Shown piece after piece: positions 39,320-51,754 of a stretch of 64,000 bases of DNA. Within the stretch, counting starts at the first letter, position 1; every line of letters starts with the position of its first letter. The notes beneath the pieces are model-generated. The model was not told the origin of the DNA. It searched no databases and saw only the letters and a program-made list of their open reading frames with translations. The translations under genes were made by a program, and so were the position numbers. This stretch comes from Xanthostigma xanthostigma (Eukaryota; Arthropoda; Insecta; Raphidioptera; Raphidiidae): the NCBI GenBank assembly GCA_963575645.1, contig OY754466.1, forward strand, positions 19,880,001 to 19,944,000, in the 5' to 3' direction.

Positions 39320-39665
39320 TATAAACAATGTTTTTCTGTTTTACCATTTTTTGCAAAAACAAAGATTTTGTGGATTAATACACATGAACAAACCACGTAC
39401 AGCTGACCGTGCGGAAAACATGGTTTTTCTATATGAATGCCAGCAATCTAAAGTGTTTGCCCCTGGGCTTTATTTATAGTTATTCCGAAAGAAATTTTTC
39501 ATGGAAATCGTAATCTTTTAAATTGAAAAGGCAAATACGTTGGTATAATTGGCATTCGTGGTATTAAAACACTGTCTCCTTTAGATTTGCCACTAATTAT
39601 AATAGCCCTTACAATATTTCGACCCAGATAAGAAGCATAAGAAACGTGTACCTTAGGGGCTAGTT
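39320..39665 (-). pseudogene. Helitron helicase C-terminal remnant
   Basis: Minus-strand coding reads GRNIVRAIIISGKSKGDSVL, then PFQFKRLRFP, a stop, then ISFGITINKAQGQT and CFPHGQLYVVCS, the last helicase motifs of the Pif1-like domain of Helitrons. A stop and further downstream drift show it is dead. The plus-strand sequence at about 39715-39810 ends in a CGCATTTATAATATTAGTAT phrase common next to insect transposons. Confidence 0.75.
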
Positions 39666-42600
39666 TTTGAAAAAAAAAGTTTTTTTATGTCCTTCCCTAG
39701 AGTTTAAATTAACTCCATATTAAATTTCGCCACAATCAGCCCAGCAGTTCGGCCGTGAAAGCGTAACACAGACAGAGTTTACTTTCGCATTTATAATATT
39801 AGTATGGATTCAAAGCAAATACACGTTAAGAGGATGGATTTATGAATTGTCCAAATGCACTGAGGTGGCCAATTCATAAATCCATCCTCTTAGCGGTGGC
39901 TTGGGGAAGGTGCAGTTGGTAAAAAATTTCTGTCGCTGGTATTTTCGGTCATTTGGCTCTAACAGAACCTAAAAACGAAGTGGCAGAATTTTTACCATCT
40001 TTGACATTTTATACCTATCCATTTTTCGGTACTTTGACGTCAAATTGAGGAAAAATGCCCCCCCTATCTTAAAATGGGTCCCGATTCCGCCTATATACCA
40101 CATAAGAAATAAAAATGTTCTAAATTACTTAAATAGTTTATATACCAGGCGGCAGAAAGTTGGTTCGACATAGTTTTTTTGCGCGCTAGCTCCTAACTAT
40201 TAATAATGATTAATGATTATTCAAACTTTTACGCTTTAGAAATGAAGTAGTCGCGTGGCGCATACCCGATTTTATCCGAATATCTCTCGTTATCCCTACT
40301 CTTTACATATATATGTGCTATATTTGTTGTTTACCCCCGCTTTATTTAAGTTCATTATGGCTTTCCCACCGGTTTTCTGGCAAATTATTGATAGAAGACG
40401 AAGAAGTAGCCAGAACAAAAGCACGTTGCTAAATACGTGATAAGTCTATACGTATAACGTAACGAATGTGTGCACTAGACATTGTCACATAACTGCTACA
40501 AACGGATCTTGATCGATATTTTCTTAGAAGGCAGTTTCGACGAGTCCAAAATAGATTTGTATATAGTATGATGCAACTGCAAAACTAGAGCCTCCAATAT
40601 AGGATCATTGTCGTTTCCGGAACTGATTTCGTTATTTGGTAGGTACTACTCAGTTCCGAAATTCCATAACTATAATTCTGATATCAAAAAATGTTTAAAA
40701 TTTTTTAAATCCAAATTTATTTACTAACACAAAATACGCTTAAAGAGAGTCGGAAAGGGTGTAGCCGGGTATAATGGTGAAAAGTGCCCCCAGCGATATC
40801 GCTACCGGGGCTATGTGATAGCTATTATCACCTAAAAAGATGCTTACAGGCCAAATTTCAGACCTCTAGATGCTCATACGGCGTGGTACCAACCTCATTA
40901 AGGAAAAATCTTTAAAACGTCATAACTTGGACGTACTTTGACCGTTTTGGAAATTTCAAAAACCAAATTAAAGATAATAAAAAATACTACAAGAAAAAAA
41001 TATTTTCAAATTATTTTGGCGCCAAATTCAAATTTTAAAATAGGTTTGAAAAATTTAAACTTGAATTTTTCGAGAAAAAAAAATAATATCAGGCCAGAAA
41101 AATTATATATTGTGTATTTAACACCAAACCATATGTCTGAATTAATTCAGATTTTTAAAATTACGGCATCATGGTTAAATTGCCAAAAAACCTCATTTTC
41201 CACGTATTTTAGCTTTTTTTCGTCTATTATAATGGCTAAGAGCTGGCTACGGAGAAAATGGGTGACTCGGTGCAGAGCTGAAAATTTGCAGAATAATAGG
41301 AGATAGTACAAGTAAGTAGGGAAAAACTTGCCAGAAGGCTAGGCGGAAGATAAAGAACCGCCAGAAGGCGCTAATGTTGCGAAAAATCAGTGCACTTCTA
41401 TGGCAATTTCTATACTTATTCTGTAAACGTATGCAGGAAGCAAAGGGGGTAGGTGTCCATCCAAGTTGAAAAAATCAAATTAAATAAAACACGGTTTATA
41501 TAGAAGTAATATTGGTGAAAATAGGTTAATGAATTAAAGGCAACTAGTGGAAGCTTTAGTTAGAAAATTTGGAACAAATCATCGCAAGCTATTGTTAAAA
41601 ATTAGTTTTTTAACCAAAACTTCTTTGGGCGCATTTTGTGGTTATTCGGTGAATTGGCTTACGAACAAATGTAACTTTTTGTGCCGCCTACGAAGTCCGT
41701 TTATGCAGTACATATATAGCAGATGTTTTCGATTTTGTTATGTTACGAAAATAAACCAAAGGCTTCGGTTACGTATAGGTCAGTTATATTAATAGCTTCA
41801 ATAGACTTTATAAATACTAAATCGACAAACTTACATAACGATTACTATATAATCGATGAATGATTATATTATTACTGATTGTTAGGTAACACACAAAAAA
41901 AAAAAACAAACAATAGAATGCCCGTGCTTACTATTAAGACCCTGTCACCCTGTTACATCATCCAACTGTGAATATTGTAGGTAATACAGATTGATTATAT
42001 AATTATTAAAAAACAATAACAGATTTTTCATCTATTGAGATCATCATAACAGGTAAATCTGAATTCACTGATTGTTGGAGGTTGATGGAGGTTTATTTGA
42101 GAATTTGCTTTAATTTTGATTTTAACTGTTTGGTTTAATTATTAATAAAAAATTGTTTCATCAATAAAAATAAATTCATTTAATACTGAAGAATTTATTT
42201 TAACTGATTTTTCTAATTATTCATTATTAGCAATTATTGTTATTAAATAATGGTTAGTCAGCGTTACCATAGTACCCATTCTCATATGTGGCCAAAGTAA
42301 TCGTAATTTTCACAATGGAGTTTTCCCTATGTACGGTTTTCTGTGATACATCCTGTATATAGAAAACCCTATAACTGCAAAATACTATTTCGAAGGTGCC
42401 TGTTTACCTGGTTATATGACAGGAATCAAAATTTCGAGCAAACTTTGGCATTTTATACACATATTTTACATTCGATTCGTAATAAATTTATCTGAAAGCT
42501 CGATAACTACATTTCAGAAATAAAATTGACAACTTTAATTTTTTATAAAAAATAGCGGTGCCAAGAAATTGAATGGCAACCAAATCAAATTTTCTTTATT

Positions 42601-43299
42601 AATACAGTATATTATCAAATACCAAATTTCATTAGAAAACTCGATAGGTGTAGATCGAGTCTAATCAGGATCTTGTACGATAAAGAGGCTTAAATTTTTA
42701 TAAATAGAAAAAACGTGCGACCAAAATAGTACGAAAGTATATTAATAGACATTTTACTAAGAACAAAAGATTTTATAAATAAACTGGAATCCGTAGTACA
42801 GATCTATATTGAAATGATAATAATTTAATTATGTATACCCATGAAATGCGGAGGCAGAGAACAATAAATTAATTTGTTGGGAACAACGGGTGTCCCATTG
42901 TGTCCCTGCAGGTGGGGAAAAGTTTATATCCTGCGCTGTTGTCAATTTTCCAATTAATATTTTAATAAAATTTATATAATCCACATCCAGGCACTTTAAA
43001 GGTCTGTCGTATTTCAGCATTTTGCGGTGCCATAATGAAAGCTGGATCATAAAACTATCGTAAATTAGTAAAAATTTTTATAACGTTTAAAATTAAATGT
43101 AAATGTAAAATGTTATGGATTTCTCTGGATAGATTTTACCTGTGTTAATGAGTACATACATCGTGATGAAGCATACATTGAGCACTTCCTCCCATTAAAG
43201 AGACGAAGACGATGCACGTTTCATCACAATGTGTGCGAATTAGCACACTCAAATCGGTACTACAACTTTTTTCCTTTTCCTATTTATATAATACATACT

Positions 43300-43885
43300 A
43301 GCTTTTGCTCACGGCTTCGCTCGCGCCAAGTTTGATGTTGATAGATCAGTCAGTCACGGTTTCCTTCTTTATATAAGTACACATTATTACTTTCTAGAAT
43401 TTTTTGTTCAAGTGTAATAAATTTCAAAATTGATGAAACCCCTTGCAAATGATACCCATGTTGATTTTTAGACTATTTACCTCTTTTAACCCTCTGAAGG
43501 GGTTATTTTGTAAAAGCACGAAACACGTGTTTATTTATTTAATATTTGAATTGATACATCTATCTTATATGATTTCTCCATGCAATTTTTGAACTCCTGT
43601 TACACCCTTTTAGGGACTGAATTTTCAAAAATCATCTGTGTGTCTGTCAGCTCAATCCGTCCAGTGGTTTGAGCTGTGCGTTGATTCTCCATGCAAATTT
43701 TGAACTCCCGTTATACCCTCTTAGGGGTTGAATTTTCAAAAATCCGTTCTTAGTGGATGCCTATACGCCATAATATCTATCTGTGTGCCAAATTTCAGCC
43801 CAATCCGTCTAATGGTTTGAGTTGTGCGTTGATAGATCAGTCAGCCAGTCAATCATACACGGTTTCCTTTCATATATTTAAGATG
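43300..43885. repeat. duplicated RTE-like 3' sequence
   Basis: GCGTTGATAGATCAGTCAG-type phrases near 43337 and 43827, and a direct repeat of CTCCATGCAA...TTGAACTCC...GAATTTTCAAAAATC at about 43577-43635 and 43688-43745. AATCCGTC and CGGTTTCCTT phrases are typical of RTE-family 3' ends. Confidence 0.6.
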
Positions 43886-44489
43886 ATGATCAGTGATCAG
43901 ATCACTGATCACCTTATCATGTAATGATGTAAGTATAATTTGCAAGCGTAAACATTTACGAAAAAGTAAACAGACAGCTTACTGTTCTAATACAAACAGG
44001 TGACACCTGCACATGTTAACAAGGTTCGGGCACGTTTTGTGTCTGAAAATAGCCCGCGACGATTGTTTCAGACGACAATCTCAGGTGACTATGTCATCCA
44101 AACTTGGATATTTGCACGTGTATAGAGACTTTGGCTGAATAAAGGTATGTTAAAGAATTATTGACATCACGATTTAAAGTTTAGGTACACTTAGAAATGT
44201 ATTATTTATTGATGTTATCATGTTCGTTAAGATATAATTAGGTACACATATTTTCAATACAGAAATCGATTGGCCCTTGTTTTAACAGTCAACTAATATG
44301 AAAGAAAAAGAAGGGAAAAAAAACCTAATTATAGGTAAAAATGAGTAGAAGCTAACACATTTTCTCCCGAGTCGAGCAAGTTCGTTAAATTCAAACTATC
44401 ATGGATATAGATAACTAGATGCGTTTAAAAAACTCTTTTTCCTATGATTTGTTGTCGCCAGAAAATCTTATTTGACAATTACCTTATTA

Positions 44490-44745
44490 TGATGACATAC
44501 ATATTTCTCCATAATAAAAGCATTGTAGAAATTTAAATCGATCCTGCTCAAAAAATAAATCATCAACTGAAACTGTATACTTACATGTATTCAACATAGT
44601 TTTTTTTGTGCAATTTTCACTTCGAAACAACATTTTTCCACACATATTGATTAAAATTTAGCTTGAAAAGCGATATTTTTTTCCATGTAGATCAAATATT
44701 TATTTTTTGTATGGGTACAACTACAATCTAATGTTTGATATGATG
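44490..44745. repeat. dispersed repeat, copy 1
   Basis: Shares ATATTTCTCCATAA, TTTAAATCGATcCTGCTCA, AACATTTTTC and TTGAAAAGCGAT in order with 48700-48940. Similar material continues to about 45200 and 49230 (GCCGTAACTT / ACCGTAACTT). Confidence 0.65.
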
Positions 44746-45384
44746 TGTTAAGTTTAAATACGACATTATATTGCTCCTAAAAATTTTGACAATGCTTTCT
44801 ACAACCTAACAGTTTTCTACACTATCAAATGTTACGGTCACTGTTACACAATCTGGATGTGCAAAAAAACTAAGACGCGTGTATAGTTTCAGTACAAAGT
44901 ATTATGAAAATATTATTTTGTAATAATTACACTTAGGACTTAAGTAGTAAAAATGTTACGCAAGTATAGTATCATAGATTAGGTATAGCCGACAGCAAAA
45001 TACACAAGGTGATTTGTGATGTTAAAAAAATCCGCATGGATTTGAATATATTTATTTTGATGTCTTTTTGGCCGACGTCAGACTGAGCTGTTTATCGCGT
45101 ATACATTATTTAAAAAAATTTTTATCTGCCGTAACTTCACAAAGGGTTAACCGATTCGACTGATTGTAACTCTGCTGTGTTCAGGAATATGTCGGAATAG
45201 TCCCATATAAATTTTATTTAAATTAGTCCAATTTCTTTTTTAGGCTTAGTAAAAATATATATAAAGGAAATAGTCAGTTTATGGAAAAAAAAATGGACCG
45301 CCACTAAATATAATAAAATATTGAGTTCTAAGATCGGCGTCAATTAAGTTACTAAAAAGTTAACGAGATATGGAATTAGAAGAC

Positions 45385-45700
45385 GGGTTCTGGACTGGAT
45401 TAGATCCTGTCTCACACATCGGCATCTATGCATGAGATTAATGAGCGATAACGGGTAGCTGCAATTCGGATTTGAAGATGATTACTATGGGTGTGCCACA
45501 GGGCAGCGTTTTGGGACCATTGATCTTTATCTTATAAATACATCAATGACCTGCTTAGCTAGGCTGCTGATGCGAGAAGCTTTTGCTATGTTGATGATAA
45601 AACTTATTAATTACGGGAAGAAATTTGAATGAATTGTCTCAACCAGTCCCCAAAGTTTTGACTAATGGAAAACCGAGGCAAAATTCAGAATTTTCTGGCC
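45385..45700 (+). pseudogene. jockey-type LINE reverse transcriptase fragment
   Basis: Plus strand reads RVLDWIRSCL..., then GVPQGSVLGPLIFIL, and after a frameshift CYVDDKT in place of the usual YADD. Stops and frameshifts interrupt it; about 100 codons remain. Confidence 0.75.
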
Positions 45701-46648
45701 TCAACTTTAGATAGTAATTAAAAATATAACTGATATACCTACTGTCAAGTCACCTCCAAAAACCAAATTGTAGCTTACATAATATAATTGAATATATACA
45801 GTAGGTATAATCAAAAATATTCATGCAAACTGATTTCATTTTATTTGCAATTTAAAATTGTTATCTTTAAAACATCGAAAAAACAGAACCAACACAATGA
45901 AAATTGTATAAAAAAAATATATAAAAATATTTGTAATATCCAATTTTTTTTCAATTAAAATCCTGAAATATTTTTTATTTGTAAGCGCATAATTTTTTTT
46001 TTATAAAACCCTTTAAAAAAATTTACGCACGAGGTACATCCTATATGTTCTATGAGTAAACCTAAGAGATTATCTCAATATTATCCAAACAGATAAGTTA
46101 TAAGGTGGGCTCTATGAAGTACTAATTTGTAAAATTTCATCCCGAAAAAAAGTATTTAAAATAATATTAAGTAACCGAATTTAAATTAAGATTTATTCAA
46201 CTCTGAACCCTTTTAGACCTTTTTAGGGGCCTTAAGGTTCAAAATCGAGCTTTAGAGAAATATGAATATTTTAGGTAAAAGTACGTCAATCATTTCAAAT
46301 TTAGATATTTATTGTATATAAGGCCTATTTTGAAGTCTTTCTTAGGGGCTCTACAAAGGACCCGAGGGTTAAAAAAATAGTAAGACTTATTCGTATGTAA
46401 AATTTTCTGCAGAATCCGAATATGAAATAAAAAAGTATGGTTCCCATTTAAAATTTAAAAGTTGGGCCCTACGGGACACTTTCAGAGTTCTCGGGCCCAA
46501 AATCTAATTTTGCTATTCGATAGACAGGAAAAAGTTGTAAAAAAATCATTTTAACAATTTTAGTCCGGTTTACCCGATAAGAAATATGCCGCTCCGGGAT
46601 TTTTTAAACACTCTGATTTAGAAAAGCATAGGACTGGTATAAGTAATA

Positions 46649-46837
46649 ATTAAAAGGACGAAATCAAATGAAAAAAATTGCATGCAGCCGGTGGAGTTCG
46701 AACCTGAATTCAATAATTTTATACTAATGGGACGATTCCGAATGATCAATGGATTCGTCGCGAAATCGAAAGATTCGGGTTCGAACTCCAAAGATGACAC
46801 GTATTTTTCTTCATTTGATTTTTCTTTTTACAAATAA
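46649..46837. repeat. imperfect inverted repeat beside the 5'UTR exon
   Basis: GGACGAAATCAAATGAA at the left and TTCATTTGATTTTTC at the right, with an inner pair GGAGTTCGAACCTGAAT / ATTCGGGTTCGAACTCC. The inner motif resembles a tRNA B box, but no tRNA fold was found. Confidence 0.6.
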
Positions 46838-46853
46838 TAAACTTTTAACTTAC

Positions 46854-47190
46854 CACGCAAAATTTACGAAAAATTTGAGTAATCAACACTAACACTTGAA
46901 CTGACAAAAAAATAATATACACACTTCACTTTGTAACCGTATTGCCGCGTTAATTAAGTTCACAAAACTAATTAAAAATATTTCACTTATGATTTAATCA
47001 CTGCTTAAGTAATGCCAGCTACACTTAAAGTTTCATATTCCATTTCTTTAAACGTAATAATTTAAAATACAAAAATAATACTCAGCAACAATGTAATTGT
47101 TTTAGGTACTATACTCTTCGCGTTTCCTTATGCATATGAAAAATCTCCGTTTGCAGCATACAACCTATTTCTGAATTAAAGTACTCACGT
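46854..47190 (-). other. per: probable per 5'UTR exon (start approximate)
   Basis: The first coding exon is preceded by a splice acceptor (TTTTAG at about 38894-38899), so the transcript must start upstream. A strong donor GTAAGT lies on the minus strand at 46853-46848, giving a noncoding exon that ends at 46854. The upper boundary is unknown; I placed it just below the E-box. This is inference from the splice signals and spacing, not from coding similarity, and another first exon is possible. Confidence 0.35.
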
Positions 47191-47197
47191 ACTCTGC

Positions 47198-47203
47198 CAC
47201 GTG
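47198..47203. promoter_or_regulatory. canonical E-box CACGTG upstream of per
   Basis: CACGTG is the CLOCK-CYCLE binding site that drives per in insects. It lies about 345 bp above the proposed 5'UTR exon donor. A six-base site can occur by chance (other copies exist, for example at about 6894, 9845 and 44114), so the position carries the weight here. Confidence 0.4.
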
Positions 47204-47712
47204 AGACTGTTTTGCTTCGTTCGCAACTTTAGGTGGGATTTGACATTTTATTCGACGGACAATTTCATCAAATTTATATATTTATCTCTCTTTAATACGT
47301 AGTTATACAATCAACAACTCTCTGTTATTCTATGAACACGCTGAAACGGCCAGACTGTTTGCTACTTGTCTTTCTCTAATACGTTGTATTCATGTCTCGT
47401 TTTCATTTTAAAACACATGCCAATGCCATTTCTGATCACGTTAATTCAACTTCAATCGTCAACGTGTATTTATGTGACTAAACTATATGATAATGAGATT
47501 CGCTGACTGACATAATAATATTATAGAACATTTCTTCTCTGTGGAGATGGTATCCTTATCTCTGATTGTATTATAATCATAATCCGTAACGAATATGTTT
47601 GAAAATGAATACTAGTTGCAGAAAGCATTATCAAAAATTTGAAACGAAGTTTGGCCCTGCAGGCCATCCCTGAAACTTCCCGCTATTTTCGAGTTCTAAA
47701 CGCACAAAAATA

Positions 47713-48203
47713 TACAGATTGTATCAAATCAAAACAGTCCATAGAACATTCTGTGTGTAAGACAGAGACGATATTATATAAAGCACTAAAGCAGTAAGTA
47801 AGAATGAGATAAATGATCGTTAATAGTTACTGTGGTTATACAATCTGATAGTATCGTCTTTGTCTTCTACAGTAAAAATCACAATTTTATCAAATATCAG
47901 TATTCACTAGTGAAATTATTGATAAAATGGCTATATTTTATACTGTTCGGGAAAAAATCCAAATAATTAAATGGTTTATTGGTGGTAATTCAACCGCCAA
48001 TATAATAAATTTATTTGTAGTTGTTTTAATTGATAAATTGGTAAAAAGATTTACAATGTACGTAATTATTTATTTACGTAGCCACAGTAACTATATTAGC
48101 GATCATTTATCTCATTCTTACTTACTGCTTTAGATCTTTATATATCGTCTCTGTCTTACACACAGAATGTCCTATGGAACGTTTTGATTTGATACAATCT
48201 GTA
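47713..48203. mobile_element. mariner-type MITE with long inverted ends, TA target
   Basis: About 125-bp inverted ends (TACAGATTGTATC and complement) flanked by TA (47711-47712 and 48204-48205). Upstream of the per E-box. Confidence 0.85.
47927..48133 (+). pseudogene. truncated transposase N-terminal HTH ORF
   Basis: Begins MAIFYTVREKIQIIKWF then IGGNST, which resembles the N-terminal helix-turn-helix domain at the start of mariner-like transposases, and runs out into the right inverted end after 68 codons. No catalytic domain. Remnant kept within the MITE. Confidence 0.6.
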
Positions 48204-48260
48204 TAACATGTAGCAAGAATTTTATTTTTTAGCTCTTCGAGCTCAAAAAAAAATACCCAC

Positions 48261-48485
48261 TTACGAATTTTTCGTTCACGATATCTCATGAACAAATGAA
48301 CCGATTTTGATGCGGTTTACGGAAATCGACGCAGTTTTTTTAACCTAAGAAAGTAATTTATTACAAAAAAATCGATCTGATAAGAACTTTACGAGAAATT
48401 AAAAAAAAAACTTTTTTACGAATTTTTCGTTCACGATATCTCATGAACAAATGAACCGATTTTGATGCGGTTTGCGGAAATCGAC
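48261..48485. repeat. 70-bp direct duplication
   Basis: 48261-48330 and 48416-48485 are identical except for one base (GGTTTACGG against GGTTTGCGG). Both include TCGTTCACGATATCTCATGA. Confidence 0.9.
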
Positions 48486-48699
48486 ATTTTTTTAAAGGAG
48501 GAGAGTTGATTAGATTTTGGAATTAATCGGTTTAGTAGTTTAGGAAAAATTTCAAAAAAACAAATTTTGAAAAATTTTTGAAACTTATATTTTTGAGATT
48601 TCTCAAAATGTACTGGGCCGAATCATTCCAAATTTTCAGGAAATCTAAGTTCATCAAGATCACGTCAGATGTCGCAAACCGCGTTTCAATCTGACACTC

Positions 48700-48940
48700 C
48701 GTTGTGGATCACACATATTTCTCCATAAGAAGAACAAATAATTTAAATCGATTCTGCTCAAGAAATAATTGATCGATTGAAATGATATTTTTTTAAAACT
48801 GTGTATACATGTATTTAACATAGCTTCGTACAATTTACACTTCAAAATAACATTTTTCTATCCATTTTGATCAAAATTAAGTTTGAAAAGCGATCTTTTT
48901 CAGTGTAAATCAATCATTTATTTTTGCGTGAATACAATCT
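48700..48940. repeat. dispersed repeat, copy 2
   Basis: Direct-orientation counterpart of 44490-44745. The two copies bracket the proposed per promoter and first exon. Confidence 0.65.
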
Positions 48941-49283
48941 AATCGTCGCTGAAAGACACCTTCAAAAGCTTTTGTAAATCGTACTTGAAAGATTCGTGGA
49001 TAATTATGAGGATACCTTTTGACGAAAATACTAATCATGATTGTATCACATCATAATAATCAGGATAACTTTAAAAATGCCGAAGATACTCGATATTAAC
49101 GGAGATATTAAACTTTTTGTACATGAGGCAGCATACGAGACTGTTCGATGTCTGATCCTTATCTATTGAGTAATCTGATAGTAATGGCGTCACCCGTACT
49201 GAAGTACCGTAACTTTGTTGTGTTCAAAAATATTTCAAAAATTATTTCGCCGTTAATTTTGTAATTTTTGGAACTACGATTAA

Positions 49284-49497
49284 GGCCTAGCACACATGAA
49301 GAGCGTTCAACGCGCGTTGGCCCAACGCGCGTTTACAACTTCTATACAAATTATTGTATATAACTGTTTACATGATAACGCGCGTTCAACGCGCCACCAA
49401 CGCGCGTTATCATGTAAACAGTTATCTACAATTGTATAGAAACTGTAAACGCGCGTTGGGCTAACGCGCGTTGAACGCCTCTCATATAAACTAGGCC
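49284..49497. mobile_element. CG-rich palindromic MITE, unit 1
   Basis: Ends GGCCTAGCACAC and CTAGGCC, preceded by TAA and followed by TTA, so a 3-bp PIF/Harbinger-like target is possible. Contains six ACGCGCGT palindromes in an AT-rich setting. Confidence 0.8.
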
Positions 49498-49500
49498 TTA

Positions 49501-49758
49501 GGCCTATCACACATGAAGAGCGTTCAACGCGCGTTTACAATTTCTATACAATTGTATAGAACTGTTTATATGATAACGCGCGTTGGTGGCGCGTTGAACG
49601 CGCGTTATCATATAAGCAGTTCTATACAATTGTATATAACTGTTTACATGATAACGCGCGTTGGTGGCGCGTTGAACGCGCGTTATCATGTAAACAGTTG
49701 TATACAATTGTATAGAAATTGTAAACGCGCGTTGAACGCTCTTCATGTGTGCTAGGCC
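49501..49758. mobile_element. CG-rich palindromic MITE, unit 2
   Basis: Second copy immediately after TTA. Ends GGCCTATCACACATGAAGAG and its complement; interior is a duplicated palindrome built on ACGCGCGTTGGTGGCGCG. Six ACGCGCGT copies. The open frames on both strands reflect the palindromy, not genes. Confidence 0.85.
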
Positions 49759-50482
49759 AAAGAGTAAAAAAAGTAGGATTGCTTCCTAATTTACAATATG
49801 TTATTTAAGCCGTGATCTAATATAAAGAAGGCTAAGTCCACTTTTCATATTACATAATGTAAATTATAATTTTAAAAATCACGATAAAGATGTATTAAAG
49901 ACAAAAATAGATAGCATTATATAAATAGCACTTTCAAAAGCACAAATTTATATGGTGAAGTTTTATTGTGGGCGAATATTCACGTAACACGCTTTTGTTT
50001 GAAAAGTTTGCAAACAATCGATTCTCTACATAACATGCTTTTGTTTAAAACGTTTGCATTTTATCACCCCTCTTAAATATTTTTTCTCCGCTTGTGCACT
50101 AACTACTGCGCTGATTTGTAAAAAAACGAAAATTTTTATATTTAAAACAATGGAAAAAGAAAACTTTTAGAGATAAATTCACTTTTTTATTAATAAATAA
50201 AATGACTCACAAATATCTATTTACACTTTTACTGACAATCTGAGAATTGTTGAAGCCAGTATTTAGCTTTCTAGTGTCGTTCAATGTTCTAATAAATACA
50301 AAATATATTATGTATACAAAATAGTAACACAGTCGTTCTCTGTAATTTCTTCTTCTTGTGGGGTTTTCAGTTATTTTGTGACACCTAAACTGGACAACGT
50401 GTTTCCAAAATTTTTTATGGAACTTGACGAACAATACACGGTACCTATAATTATTACGGTTATCTCTGTTATTACTAACAGT
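49759..50482. other. non-genic stretch
   Basis: AT-rich; one unrecognised minus-strand frame (50207-50524) overlaps the next MITE. No gene supported. Confidence 0.4.
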
Positions 50483-50775
50483 CAGTGGCGTAACTATATC
50501 ACCTGAGGCCCATGGCAAATTCATCGGATGGGCCCTTTCTTAATATAAAAAAACTTCACGTTATAGTTTCATCTTTATAAATCACGAAGTAAAGTAGATA
50601 TTTATAATTCGTGTATGTTCTTGAGTTAAACCCTAACTTAAATGGATTAAATACAAAATTAATATATTTTATCAAATTTTGTAATAAATGTTAGGTTCCT
50701 CCTGCCCTAACGGCCTCCTCAGGCCAGGGGCCCGTGGCATTTTGTCCGTTCTGCCACCCTATTGTGACGTCACTG
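50483..50775. mobile_element. hAT-type MITE, 293 bp
   Basis: Ends CAGTGGCGTAACTAT and ATTGTGACGTCACTG, flanked by CTAACAGT (50475-50482) and CTTACAGT (50776-50783), a 7/8 match. Interior has GGCCC-rich patches near both ends. Confidence 0.85.
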
Positions 50776-51754
50776 CTTACAGTGTAGGGTACCTACTTTT
50801 TATTTTATATTTGGTTAAACGTTAATCGACATTGATGCGAGTGAAATATTAAAGACTAGTTTTAGCTTTAAGTATAAGTGTAAGATAAACAAAAGATTCT
50901 AGTTTTTCTATTACCCTAGTGGCCTGGTCAGGCTTCGCCCGGATTTGAACAATATTAAGAGGTGCTGAGAAGCTGAAAATTTGGCATATGTTTTTTTATG
51001 TGAGAAATCCAAAAGCAATATTGAAAAAAAAAATGCTCGGAAAATTATAAAAAAAATCTGGAACTCAACAACAGCGCCACCAAGGCCGTAGGCAGGGGGG
51101 TGTTTTGGGGGTTCAAACCCCTCCCGAAATGCCTTAGCCAACCCACCATTTTATACACGCTCACTAAAATATATTTGACTGTTTTTTCGGATTTGTGATA
51201 CGATAATTGGATTCCACGTTTTTCGGTTTTCGTTACGAGTCAAATCGAAATGTAATGCATTGTTAATAAATTGAATGTATCATTTAACTCTTTCATCGAA
51301 ATCTACGTCGGCTGACTTTTAAATTTGTATTTATGTAAAATTATAATATATTATGTATGCTTATTTTCAAATAAAGTTATTACTTATTGTCTCTGGTCCA
51401 GAGCTTGACTCCCTCCGAAGTGAATTTCTGGCTACGGCCTTGAGCGCCACCGACTTCAACTTTAGCCAAGAACCACCCAGGCGACTCCGTAAGTACAAAA
51501 AAATCATCAAAAGCCGTTTAGGAGGAGAAGAATTACAAACACAAGGACACCGGAATTTTATATACAAAAATAAAACAAAAAATATTTTTAATTACAAAAA
51601 AATGTGGAAACTGGTTGATCTGTGGGACAACCTTAAAACTTCCCGCTATGTGTTAAATAACTCTTTTCCTATAATATACAACTTTTCGAAACAATATATT
51701 CTCAAATTATCAGCAGCATGTTTATATATAAAAAAAAACACTATAGTTACATAA
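50776..51754. other. intergenic, repeat-like
   Basis: Related phrases CGCCACCAAGGCCGTAGG (about 51074) and CTACGGCCTTGAGCGCC (about 51432) suggest an eroded element. The 133-codon frame at 51353-51754 has no domain character. Confidence 0.4.

Larger units (their letters stand above)
38894..46853 (-). other. per: proposed first intron of per, 8 kb
   Basis: Repeat-rich: Helitron helicase relic, a hairpin at 39826-39891 (stem TAAGAGGATGGATTTATGAA), duplicated RTE-like 3' sequence near 43300-43880, a repeat at 44490-45250, a LINE reverse-transcriptase relic and an inverted repeat near 46649-46837. From about 40000 to 43300 I see no recognisable feature. No protein gene inside. Confidence 0.5.

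Noticed and set aside
49507-49755. Overlapping plus and minus ORFs of about 80 codons
   Set aside because: They encode nearly the same peptide on both strands because the DNA is palindromic.
51353-51754. 133-codon plus-strand ORF
   Set aside because: No recognisable domain, repeat-like 5' part, Lys/Asn-rich composition expected of AT-rich noncoding DNA.
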